From NCBI GenBank assembly GCA_964016875.1, contig OZ024725.1, positions 44,725,427-44,789,426 on the forward strand: DNA of 64,000 bases. The letters run 5' to 3'. This stretch comes from Fallopia convolvulus (lineage: Eukaryota; Streptophyta; Magnoliopsida; Caryophyllales; Polygonaceae). The translations under genes and the position numbers were made by a program. Each line of letters begins with the position of its first letter. Positions within the stretch are counted from its first letter, which is position 1. Shown piece by piece: positions 32,620-42,699 of the stretch. Below the pieces are notes generated by a model. The model ran no database searches. It was given only the letters and a program-made list of their open reading frames with translations, and was not told the DNA's origin.

Positions 32620-33845
32620 CTATTGATAGGGGAGGATAATGACACACAAGGAATCAGAGATGAATTTAGTGGTAGGTTTAAGAAACAAAAAATTAATTAT
32701 AGAAAATTGAAGAATCATTTAAATTTGATCAGAAATGGGATTAAGAAAGAGGAAAAAGACGAATTTGTGAAGGAAGTAACAAACTAGTAAATGCGGTTTT
32801 CAGTCTAGGTAAAAAAAAAATCACCAGGTCCAGACGGTATGATTGTTGAATTCTATCAGAAATATTGGAACACGATAGGTGTGTCAATTATTAAAGCAGT
32901 CAATGCGTTTTTCACATCGGGTTTTATACTTAAAGAGATTAACCATACTTTCATTTCATTAATACCGAAATGTGAAAATCCGACAACGATTAATCACTAC
33001 CGACCCATAAGTTTATGTTCCATACAAGATAATTGCGAAGATACTAGCTGAAAAACTAAAGAAAAATTTGCTGAATATAATTCATCCTCTTCAAGGAGCG
33101 TTTGTCACGAATCGTTCCATCCAAGACAATGTCCTCGTAGCTCATGAGATCTTTCATACATTTCGACAAAGAAAAGCCAAGACAGGTTTGGCTGCAATTA
33201 ATTTAGATATGGAAAAGGCTTATGATCGAGTTGATTGGGAATTTCTAAAACGAACATTCATGCATATGGCTTTCATTCCAAATTTTTACTTGGATAATGC
33301 AATGTGTCAACACTGTGTCGTTTTCCGTGCTTGTTAACAATGAATTGACAAAGGTCTTTTACTCTAAACGAGGACTATGCCAAGGAGACGCATTATCTCC
33401 ATTGCTTTATATCTTAGGTGCAAAAATCCTAGTGCGTAGATTGCAGAAGGAATGTATTAGCCATCCTAATAATGTTGGATTTCAGATAGTTCGAGGGGGA
33501 ACCAGAATTTTGTTCTTGTCATTCACAGATGATATATTCTTCTTTATCCCGACAATAAATGTAGCCTTTCGAAATATTAAGACTATTCTGGAGGATAATT
33601 GTGACATTTCAGGACAAAAGATTAATTTCTATAAATCAGCTTTTCAAGCTACTAAAGGAGTCACGACATCGACAAGGAGAATTCTCCAAGCAGAAATCGG
33701 CATACCGTATACAAGTTCTTTAGAAAAATATCTAGGGTGTCCTATTATAAATTCAAAAGTGATAAGGAGAACTTTCGAACCAGTTACCTGATCGGTGGAA
33801 CAACAACTTTCAAGGTGGAAGGTGAAATCTTTGTCTCATGCGGGA
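32620..33845 (+). pseudogene. L1-type LINE reverse transcriptase, segment 1
   Basis: Non-LTR reverse transcriptase motifs: SPGPDGMIVEFYQKYW (about 32825), FISLIPKCENPTTINHYRPI (32960-33015), INLDMEKAYDRVDWEF (33205-33245), KRGLCQGDALSPLLYIL (33367-33415), and LSFTDDIFFF (33520) in place of the usual FADD. EKYLGCPI (33727) and LSHAGRTT (33832) follow. Frameshifts near 33030 and 33290 and a stop near 33790 show decay. Its 5' part must lie beyond the Copia insertion. It is interrupted at 33845 by a hAT MITE. Confidence 0.9.
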
Positions 33846-33853
33846 AGAACAAC
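33846..33853. repeat. Target-site duplication AGAACAAC (left)
   Basis: An 8-bp duplication; the right copy is at 34384-34391. Eight bases is the hAT signature. Confidence 0.92.
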
Positions 33854-34383
33854 TAGGGATGCACAAAAAAACCATAGGGACGGGGATCCGCGGGGACCTG
33901 CCCCTAATGGGGCGAGGATTCCCCGACTTAATGGGGAACGGTGTGGGGACGGGGATCATTTTCGTATCCCCGATTTTAAATGGGGCGGGGACGGGGAATG
34001 TACTATCCGCCCCGAATCACCGCTATATATACCCGATATGTTTTTTTGTTTTTTTAATTTATAAAACATGGAATAAAAATAGATTTATAATATAATTATA
34101 GTTTTTAATTTAAAATCTTATATATATCTACAAATTATATAGTGAATTTTAAAATTTATGTTATTAAATTTGATATTTGTAATTTTTTTTAAAGTTTAAA
34201 ATATTTTTTATAATAAACGGGGCCCCATTAACAACCCGATAACCGACGGGGGCCGCCCCGATCCCCCGTGGGGATTAAAAGGAGACGGGGCGGGGATGGG
34301 GAACATAATAGTATTTGGGGATGGGGACGGGGAATGCATTCCCCGCCCCACCCCGCCCCGCCCCGCCCCCATGTGCATCCCTA
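33854..34383. mobile_element. hAT-type MITE (530 bp)
   Basis: Terminal inverted repeats are TAGGGATGCAC and its complement GTGCATCCCTA, with perfect 8-bp duplications AGAACAAC. The flanks are rich in GGGGACGGGG/CCCCGCCCC and the centre is strongly AT-rich. No transposase is encoded. Removing it restores the LINE frame (SHAGRTT to LNKSVL). Confidence 0.92.
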
Positions 34384-34391
34384 AGAACAAC
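34384..34391. repeat. Target-site duplication AGAACAAC (right)
   Basis: Directly follows the CATCCCTA terminus of the hAT MITE. Identical to the left copy. Confidence 0.92.
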
Positions 34392-34968
34392 ACTAAATAA
34401 ATCAGTTCTTACAACAAAACACACAAGTACGATGCAAAAATTTTTATTACTAGAAGGGACACTAAACAAGTTAGATACGGTTAATAGAGAATTTTTTTGG
34501 AATAAGCCTAATGGGCATACTCTGCTTATATGTTGGGATAGAATATGTCGATCGAAGAAAAAGGGTGGACTTGGCCTTAGAAAATCGGCCCACGTAAATA
34601 AGGCGTTACAAATGAAATTATTGTGGAAAATTTTACCCGAACCAAACAATATTTGGGTTCGCATTGTATCCGAAAAATATCTAAAAACAACGAATTTGTT
34701 AGAGTACTCTCTTCCCCGAAATGTGTCATGGCAATAGAATAAATTGAAAAGTCTCAAAAAGGAATTTCAAAATGGATTAATTTGGCAAATAGGTGACGGT
34801 AAGACTGTTCGATTTTGGAAGATCAATGGGTGACTAACCAAGCGCTAATAGATTTTTACCCTAGAACATCGAATCCAGATATCAATGCAAAAGTCTCACA
34901 ATTTGTTGACATTGACGGCCGATGGAAGGAATAGGATTTATATCGATTGTTACCGCGCGAATGGGCAC
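34392..34968 (+). pseudogene. LINE segment 2 (post-RT region)
   Basis: Continues after the hAT MITE: LNKSVLTTKHTSTMQKF, NREFFWNKPNGHTLLICWDR, KKKGGLGLRKSAHVNKALQM, WVRIVSEKYLK. This is the conserved region between RT and the zinc-finger domain in plant L1 elements. One TAG near 34736 and a frameshift near 34825 occur. It stops at the AAAGG target of a solo LTR. Confidence 0.88.
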
Positions 34969-36498
34969 AAAGGTGACGAACACTTTTATGACGTTGTAAA
35001 AGCACTGTCAAAAAAATATCCTAACTTCCTAACCTGAGTAAAGTGGAAGCAAGGGTCGAACCCACAGGGACTCAGATTACTTGTATTTAAATAATATTAC
35101 TAATAAAAAAAAGGTTTATGATTGATTTATCTAAACTAATATGCAAAATGTAAGTAAATATGAATGCAAATATGATTGTAAATAACAAATATGAGAAAAG
35201 CGTGTTCAACTAGTTAAATCCATCATAGATATGCTTATTGATCATGGATTCTTTTGATTCTCAATTCACTTGAATAATCTATTGTGGATTATAGTCCTAC
35301 TAAGGATTATGACCCAAACTTCAATTCTAGTTGGAAGAACTAATAGTCTAAACAACCCTAATCATTTAACAACCTAAAATAACGTCTAGATTCAATTAAA
35401 CGACAGCTTTACGAGTCAAGTTATCAATAGAAACAAACACTTAGAGCAAACAGATATCTAAGTTATTTGTGGATTTATTCCCTTCTACAACTGAATAGCC
35501 CGAACGGGTCCAAACAATTATAGATGCTACTTTAGCTAATCAACCCCGAATGGGCATTAATCAGATTATTTGTAAATTAACCTAGAAATCTTATTAGGTG
35601 ATCAATCTAACAAAACCCTAGAATAAATCTGATTCAATTAAGCACATAGAATAAAATCTATTCAAATTATTGAGAATCAATCAAACCTCACAATAGTATG
35701 CAATCTATAATTTCAATAATTAGTCAAACAAAATAAATTTAGCAATGTATAATTAAATTAAAAACAAACTTACAAGAGTTTCAAAGTTGCTCTCTTGAGA
35801 GAAAAGCCTAGCCTCCAAAGTTTAATCAAAGTTATGAGAAAATTAAACTAACAAAGGCTTAAATATGTCTTCTAAAATAACCCTCAAAAACCCTATCTTT
35901 AAACATCTACTCGGAAGATACAACCCAAGCCCAAATGTCGGCCCATGATGTCCGCGTGATATCCAAATTGCGCGGGTTGCACCTGAATTGCGCGGCTGAG
36001 CAATTGGCAACCCGCACTTTTAACCTCGGTTCAGCATTTAGTGACACTTCAGATGTTGTTTTGACCTACTTAGAATTGGAATTTGGACTCGGAGTAAAAT
36101 TATTGAATTGTATCTCTTTGAATTAGCTTTCCATTGATACCAAATTCAGCTTCATCCGACCACTATAGCTCCCAAACCAAGCATTGCAAGATAGAGGTGT
36201 CAAAACAAGTCTCCAATGCATAGCCCAAATTTAAGCGTTCTTTTCACACAAGCTCTTGGGCCTTGGATCTTATAATCTTCACTTGTATCACTCTAATCTT
36301 CATCTTGATCCTCCACCATAAACCACTAAACTTCGTCCGTTCATGCTTGTTTACCTAAAGATCTGCAAAACCAAACAAAACAAGCGCAATTGCCGAAAAC
36401 ACTAGATCCTAGAAACTAACCTAAAACTAAGTAAAACTTATGCAAAACCAATATAAAACATGCATCTAAACTATACCTATATGCAATCTATCAAAAGG
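34969..36498. mobile_element. Solo LTR (34974-36493) with AAAGG duplications
   Basis: The 1,520-bp insert runs from TGACGAACAC to ATCTATCA and is flanked by AAAGG at 34969-34973 and 36494-36498. The LINE frame resumes after it. It is AT-rich and noncoding. GGGTCGAACCCACAGGGACT at about 35055-35075 is a word I recall from LTRs of plant Gypsy elements, so the family is probably Ty3/Gypsy, but no internal domain is present to prove it. Confidence 0.8.
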
Positions 36499-37130
36499 AT
36501 TACGTCCATATTAATTCTGAAAACTAAAGAGATAGGTTATATTGATTCACAAGCAAGAACGACTAATTTTCTACTCATTTGGCTACCCCTTTCTTATCAC
36601 ATGAGCAACAAGTATTTGATTGTGGATTTGAATGGATATGGAAACTAGACATAAGCCCAGAGTGTTAAGTTATTTCTATGGAAAATTTGTTCGGATGGAT
36701 TGCCGACAAAAGAGTTATTGATTCAACACCACATTGTTGTAACTCCTGGATGTCCGTTGTGTTCAGCCTCAATCAAAACAACTAAAGACATGTTAATGGA
36801 GTGTCCATTTACATTACAATCATTGAACGAAGTGGATCATATATTTGTTGAATCCTTAACAAATGGTCTAGGAAATAAGCAATACATGGTAGAAATTTTA
36901 ACGAAATTAAAAGACTCAATGAATTCTCATAAATTTACTAAATCAATTATATCCTGGTGGAGCGTATAGTACTACAGAAATAGAACGGTTTTTAACCAAC
37001 CATTGATGGATCAATTAGAACCATAGAAGAATTCATAAAAATACAAATAACGAGGATGGAGACAAGCAAAAGATACATATGCCAATGAAAACATTGCCAA
37101 GACAATACAAGCTGTATCTAGGAGGACGAA
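36499..37130 (+). pseudogene. LINE segment 3 (zinc-binding region)
   Basis: In broken frames it encodes a zf-RVT-like region: KLFLWKICSDGLPTKELL then TPGCPLCSASIKTTKDMLME (about 36670-36810). A segment ending SIISWWSV with a stop at 36967 and a lysine-rich tail follow. It ends at CAAGA, the target of the next solo LTR. Confidence 0.8.
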
Positions 37131-39629
37131 CAAGATGTAACACCCCGTCTTTCGACGAGGCACTACTAGGGAATAGACCTTACAAGGTACTATTATTTAG
37201 GTTGACAACTACACTGTAGGACCTTACAACTCGGGCACGACGAGAAAACATAATAAAACATCCAACCTTTATTTAATAAAACTTAGAAAAACGTATCATG
37301 CATGAATCCCCGAAAAAAATTATAAATAATCAAATACGTCATAACGCCTACTGAAACTGAACTATCTGAACCGAAAGATAATAACCGAAACAAAATACCA
37401 ACTCCGTCTAACAAATATTAAAATCAATATTCTAACTAATATAAATAACTAATATAAACCGATCCCACTATGACACGCGCTCTTTACCGCTCCGGCCAGC
37501 CATCTTGCCTCGGTTCCTGCACGGCTCCCTGATTCATACCTGGAACTGAAAAATGTTCCCCGAAGGGTCAGCGTCTAATCTACCAAGCTAGAAAGAATAC
37601 GGAGATTATAGAACGTTTTAAAATCAGTTATCTATAGTCAGCATACAAATCCACAACCGCAAGCATAACTCTAGAGGCCAATACCTAAATTAATTATGTC
37701 AGTCACATACGCATTTGCAATCACAGTCACACAACAATGCCATTCTTCCTTTGTCCACAATCCGTCTTCCAAGGCGCTCATCACCGCGCCGAGTGCAGAG
37801 GCAGGCCCTCCCACTCCACTCCCCAATCTCCCTTCTAACTCCGGGCTAAGCCTCCACTGGAGCGCTTGCCAAATACACACAGATAATAATTTTCGTTTGA
37901 AGGGGTACGATTTTCCCAGTCACACGGGTCAAAGTAGCCAACTCTTCCTCAACACCAGCTACAATGGGCCGTGTCGGAAACGGTACCAACACAGAGAAAA
38001 CGTTCCAAAATAATTTCCGATAAAATATATTTAAAATCATTAATGCACACAACACACAAGGAGTTCAAAACAATTTAAAAAGGTATTCGGGACTAGTTCC
38101 CAAAACCCGCCCTACAATATCGATACGCAATCTAAAAAGGGAGAAAAGAACCGAGCAAGTCGAAAAACGACTTACCTCGAATGAAGAATCCTCGGAAAGA
38201 CGAAACTACGATCTCAAACGGAACGATTCCCTAAAGAGTTATTAAGGGAAAGATTAACTTAAATATAAACCGATATACCTAACTTTTATTAAGAAAATCC
38301 TCGTTAATAAATATTAGAGTATGCTAATTAACCCCTTGTAAAATTTATCTTAAAATTTATCAATCTAATTAATCCAACCCAACTAACCACATTAACACTA
38401 AGGAAACAATTTTACCCACTTCTAAACCCTTCTTCATTAAATCGGACCAGCCCAATAAATAAAAAAAATGCAACCTGATTCGGCCCAATATTTGGGCCAA
38501 CTCACCCGAGCCCAGCTCCCTACCCAATCCCCCTTTTGAGTTTTGACCAAGCATAACACTTTGACCACGCGGGCCCCACCTACGCCTTTCTTCAACCTTG
38601 AGACCGCCCGTTTCCCCCGTCTTCATCCTCGCGACTGCAAATCCGCCGCGTCTTCCTCCTCTTCACGCCGCTGCAAACGAGTTCGCCCCGCTTCTTGCCT
38701 TCTTCTTCGCAGAAGAGCCGAGGCGGCCTCTGTTCGACGCATTTGTTCGCTCCCTCTGTCGAGCTCGTGGTCCCGCCTGGCCACGCTCCACTCCGCCCCT
38801 GCCTCCGTTCGAAGGTACCTCCGGCAACGCTCTCCTCACCGCGCCTCCGACCCATCCTCGTCTACTATTCCCAGTTGCCCCACACACCGCAAACCCAGCC
38901 CGAACTTGGCGCACATCGAGGGGAGGTAGCGGCGGCCTGCGAACCCGAGCTTTCTCCCGTTCCAATTATTCCACGCCAACCTCCCGACTCCCCTTTCCCC
39001 TATCTCAACCCCAAAACATTCAACCCGACACGAAAAGAAAACAGGGGGAAAAACAGAGGAAAACTTACCGGTAGTTCTCTCGGCCAGTTGACGACGGTGG
39101 CAATCCCGGCGGCCTTACCGGAATCAATTGGTGACTTGGTCGATAGCGCTGGTGCCTGTCAAGGTCGCCGATGGGTTCCTCCTTCCACGCCACTACTCCG
39201 TTGGTGGGGCGTGTTGATTGACGGTTCCGAAGGCAAGCTCGAAGGTTTGATTTAGGTGAACTATATGGTAGTTCTTATAACCAATCAATCCGAATCTTTT
39301 CGGTATGATAATCGGACGAGTAGGACAAAAATCAGAGAGGTGTGCCAATTATAGAGTCATTCGGTTATGATATCAGGGTTTGGATCTCGAAAGATAGCAA
39401 AATTAGGGGTAGAAGATATGGAATTTGTTAGTTTTGATAAGATTAAAATTATGATAGATAAATTTGCCTATAAGAATAATTGCTAAAGTTTCCTAGGAAA
39501 AAGTATAGGGTTTAGTTATTTAATTAATTAAATAGTTCCATTTAATCAATTAAATAATTCCATTGCTTTTCCAACAAAAAGATCATTGTTCCGACGGAGA
39601 AGAAAAACAAGTCCGCGTATTACACAAGA
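37131..39629 (-). mobile_element. Solo LTR (37136-39624) with CAAGA duplications
   Basis: This 2,489-bp insert runs from TGTAACACCCCG to GTATTACA, flanked by CAAGA at 37131-37135 and 39625-39629. It is related to the solo LTR at 48452-51304 (same ends and several shared internal blocks). The CGGGGTGTTACA end read on the minus strand suggests minus orientation. The GC-rich part (38560-39060) has Pro/Arg-rich open frames in several phases, which I read as composition and not genes. A Tekay/Del-like Gypsy origin is plausible from the terminal sequence only. Confidence 0.82.
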
Positions 39630-40138
39630 AGTGGCAGAAACTAGAACATGGATTTGTAAAACTTAATTTTGATGGATCTAAAATACAGAATGGTCTAGCA
39701 ACTACATGATATATTATTAGGGATCATAAAGAAAAAACTATAGCGGTAAATGCTTTTGCGAAATGATCACTGGAGTATAATTCAAGCGGAAGTACAGGAA
39801 TATATGAGGCAGTATGTGAGCCCAAGAAAAGAAATCTGGCTAATATTATGATTGACCGAGATAGTCTAATTGTCATAAAAGTGCTAAAAGGAAGTAAATC
39901 ACGCACATGGCAAATTGAAATGCTCATTTTAGACACACTAGTTTTGTTGTAGTCGTTTGAGGTTGTCAGATTCGAACATGGACCTCGTGATTCCAATAAG
40001 GTTGCTGATTTGATAACATGACTACATCATTTGTGTAGTGTTCATAAATTCCGACACACTTAGGACTTCAAGTCCTCATCCATAAGGATGTCGTAGGTTA
40101 ACGAATATCAGCCTAATTTTTTTGTACACTAAAAAAAT
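39630..40138 (+). pseudogene. LINE segment 4 (RNase H-like domain and 3' end)
   Basis: After the solo LTR, KLEHGFVKLNFDGSK begins an RVT_3/RNase H-like domain with MIDRDSLIVIKVL (about 39850) and FEHGPRDSNKVADL (about 39970). It is decayed by stops. A short AT-rich 3' tail ends in an A run near 40131-40137, the likely LINE terminus. Confidence 0.8.
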
Positions 40139-40146
40139 CTTTACAA

Positions 40147-40456
40147 TTAGGGTGTCTTTGGGTTACATTACTTTAAACTTTATAAAGCATTGTACTATTT
40201 TTTTAATATTTTATTGTTAGGGTGTGTTTGTGTGAAATATTTAAAAAATTTATTTTATCTTTTTTCATAGAAATTAGGCCATACTATCATATTTGGAAAA
40301 AATATTCTTTTCTTTCTTATGGAGAGTTTGAGCCCTTATTATTTAAATTTGAAAAAATTTAAATACAAACATTATCTACACACAACTTAACAATCTAATT
40401 AAAAAAATAAAAAGGCTTTATAAACTATAAACTATTGTAATCCAAGCACACCCTTA
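40147..40456. mobile_element. PIF/Harbinger (Tourist-like) MITE, 40150-40453, with TTA duplications
   Basis: TTA flanks both ends. The inverted termini pair over about 38 bases (GGGTGTCTTTGGGTTACA on the left; complement GGGTGTGCTTGGATTACA on the right). No coding capacity. A third terminus-like word, TTAGGGTGTGTTTG, occurs inside at about 40218. Confidence 0.85.
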
Positions 40457-40618
40457 GACACATAAAACTTTTGCAATACAAGCTATACAACTCCCTCTTA
40501 TTACGTCATAACATTTTCATGGCAATTTGGCATTTTTCTTAGATTGAATTTTCATTGAAGATCTCCATGAGAATTAAGAAAAAAAAAGGTATGGAAAAAA
40601 AAAGCCAGTCCAAATCCG

Positions 40619-41056
40619 GATCAAATCCTTTGTCCCATTATTATGTCCCAAAATTGTGTCCGACAACTTTAATTGGACCAAAAACTAATAATTAGACTTT
40701 TAGGTAATTTTCTGAAATGGGAAAAAATTGGTGAGTTGTCTTACTCCCTCCGTTTTAAAATAGTTGTTCTTAAAGCCATTTTTTTGTTTCAAAATAAATG
40801 TTCATGTAACTTTTTTTTTCTATTTATACCCTTATATATACCCCACTTTACACATATCCCAATATTTTCATTGATAATTGAAAAAAAATAAAGAGTACTT
40901 ATAGGGGTAATTTGGAAAAAAAGGATTTTCCTTAATATGTGTGAAGTTTTGTCTAAGATCAACTATTTTGAAACGGAAGGAGTATATAACTACATGTTCC
41001 AATCAGATTTGAGAGACACAATTTTGGGACTTAATAATGGGACAGACGATTTGATT
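40619..41056. mobile_element. Foldback MITE interrupted by a Stowaway MITE
   Basis: TGTCCCATTATTATGTCCCA... at 40631-40660 pairs with 41015-41044 with one or two mismatches, and similarity extends outward into ATCAAATC on both sides. Exact ends and target duplication are not resolved. The Stowaway at 40744-40982 sits inside. Superfamily not recognised. Confidence 0.65.
40744..40982. mobile_element. Stowaway MITE (Tc1/Mariner), 239 bp
   Basis: The left terminus CTCCCTCCGTTTTAAAATAG and the complementary right terminus CTCCTTCCGTTTCAAAATAG are flanked by TA on both sides (40742-40743, 40983-40984). CTCCCTCCGT is the classical Stowaway end. Confidence 0.92.
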
Positions 41057-42415
41057 TTAGTGGTCTACGTGGAATACATTTACTTAGATTCCAAATCCAT
41101 TTTTAATATTTTACACTTATATAAAATTTACCATGTGAATAATCTCATATGTTCATTTCCGCCTTCGGCCTTCTTGTTCGGACGTCGGCGCCAGCCCTAG
41201 ACAATAATTTATTCTCTCTTCAATTCGATTTCCCGTCTCTTGTTTAGATTGTAATTCAGAAGAAAAAAGAACATCTCACTTTAGCAATATATTATTATCC
41301 ATAAATTCTACATGCCTCCTGTCTTGGCCATCTCCTTTATAAATCTTCTTCAAGTGAACACTCCAGTGGGGTGAAAAAGAAACATATGTATCATTTCATC
41401 CTCCATGGGGTATGTATATGATCTCCCATAAATTGAATCAATCTCTTCCTCAATTCCAGTCAATATTTGTCATCATATATCTTAATTAATGAATCGCGCC
41501 TCGAAAAGGTTTCACAGTTTGAAATTGGGGGAGAATTAAAAGAGATTTAAGAAGACTAGAAAAATTGAAAACTATTGGATCACTAAAATATCAAAACAGA
41601 CATCGGGAACAATAATAACAAAAGAGTAACATTGAATGAGGCATCACTAATTTAAGTTAAAAAAATGGATTGGAAACTAAAGCTTAAACCCTAGCTCAAA
41701 GTAAGAAAGAGATGAACAGAATTAAGATCGGGTTGCGCAGGAGAGTGGCGTCGCCATTCCGTGGCAAAGAGACGTGCAGAAAATTTGAAATTGATGCCAT
41801 CTGGTGGTGGCTGTGGTAAGCAGCCACGACGGCTGCCGTGTCGGTGTCCTGATTTCAAGATGAGTAAAGTTGATGGCACCGGTGAGGAGAGTGGTTGTAT
41901 TCAGATTTGTCAAATTAAAGATTAAATTTACAATTTAGAAGGCTGTATATATGTGGACCACTAAAATGAAAGGGATAATGAAATGACACATGTACATGGA
42001 ACAGGCGATTTGAACTGGAAAAAAGCACCCTATTGATTTTACAATTTAATTAGAAAAGTAATTTTATGGAGTACTGACACACTTAGGGCACTATAACAAA
42101 GCACCCAAAAGATATAAATGTTCATTTCACTAGGTTTTCAACTAACGGGAAATTTCAGTTGTAAATTTGTTTCTATATTGATAAAAATATTATAATTTTT
42201 TATTAGGGCATCAATTCAATGTTTTTTGGGTCTAGTATGAGAAACTTAGGCACTATAACATCATTAACTAACTGTAACAAATCAAAATACACAAAAATGT
42301 TTTTATATTCACTAAGATAATAAATATCTCACACCAAAATTACACCATGTACAGCACAAGATATCCAACTTAAGAACGACATGTAGTTGAATCACTCGGT
42401 TCTCCTTAAGAATGC
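41057..42415. other. Intergenic stretch downstream of the PRK gene
   Basis: No supported gene. Mostly AT-rich. A 17-base word CTTAGG(G)CACTATAACA occurs at about 42083 and again at about 42246, suggesting remnants of another small repeat. Short open frames on the minus strand at 41690-41910 lack recognisable motifs. Confidence 0.5.
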
Positions 42416-42586
42416 GTAAACTACACTAAATTGATCACTTTTTTTTCTCTTTTCTTCCACTAAATCATCCTTTATCTTGAAAATTGTCAATAAAATATCG
42501 AGTATTTGCATTTTCAAGATAAATGACAGTCAATTAAGTGGAAAATTTGAAGAAAAAAAGGTACAGTGATTTAATATAATTTACAC
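42416..42586. mobile_element. Foldback MITE, about 171 bp
   Basis: The left part GTAAACTACACTAAATTGAT and the complement of the right part (GTGTAAATTATATTAAATCA) pair. The pairing continues through pyrimidine runs and CTTGAAAAT near the centre. It lies 110 bases beyond the PRK stop codon and could be in its 3' UTR. Confidence 0.55.
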
Positions 42587-42699
42587 AGGCAACGTACTTT
42601 TGCTACAAGAGTGTCCATTGTCCAACCCTTGGCAATGAAGAAATTTTGGATCATCGAAACCAAGATTTTGCACCTATAAACTATTATCATGGACATGCA

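Noticed and set aside
38543..39255. Overlapping Pro/Arg/Ser-rich open frames on both strands
   Set aside because: They lie inside a solo LTR with CAAGA duplications, overlap in several phases and strands, and have no domain motifs; GC-rich composition explains them.
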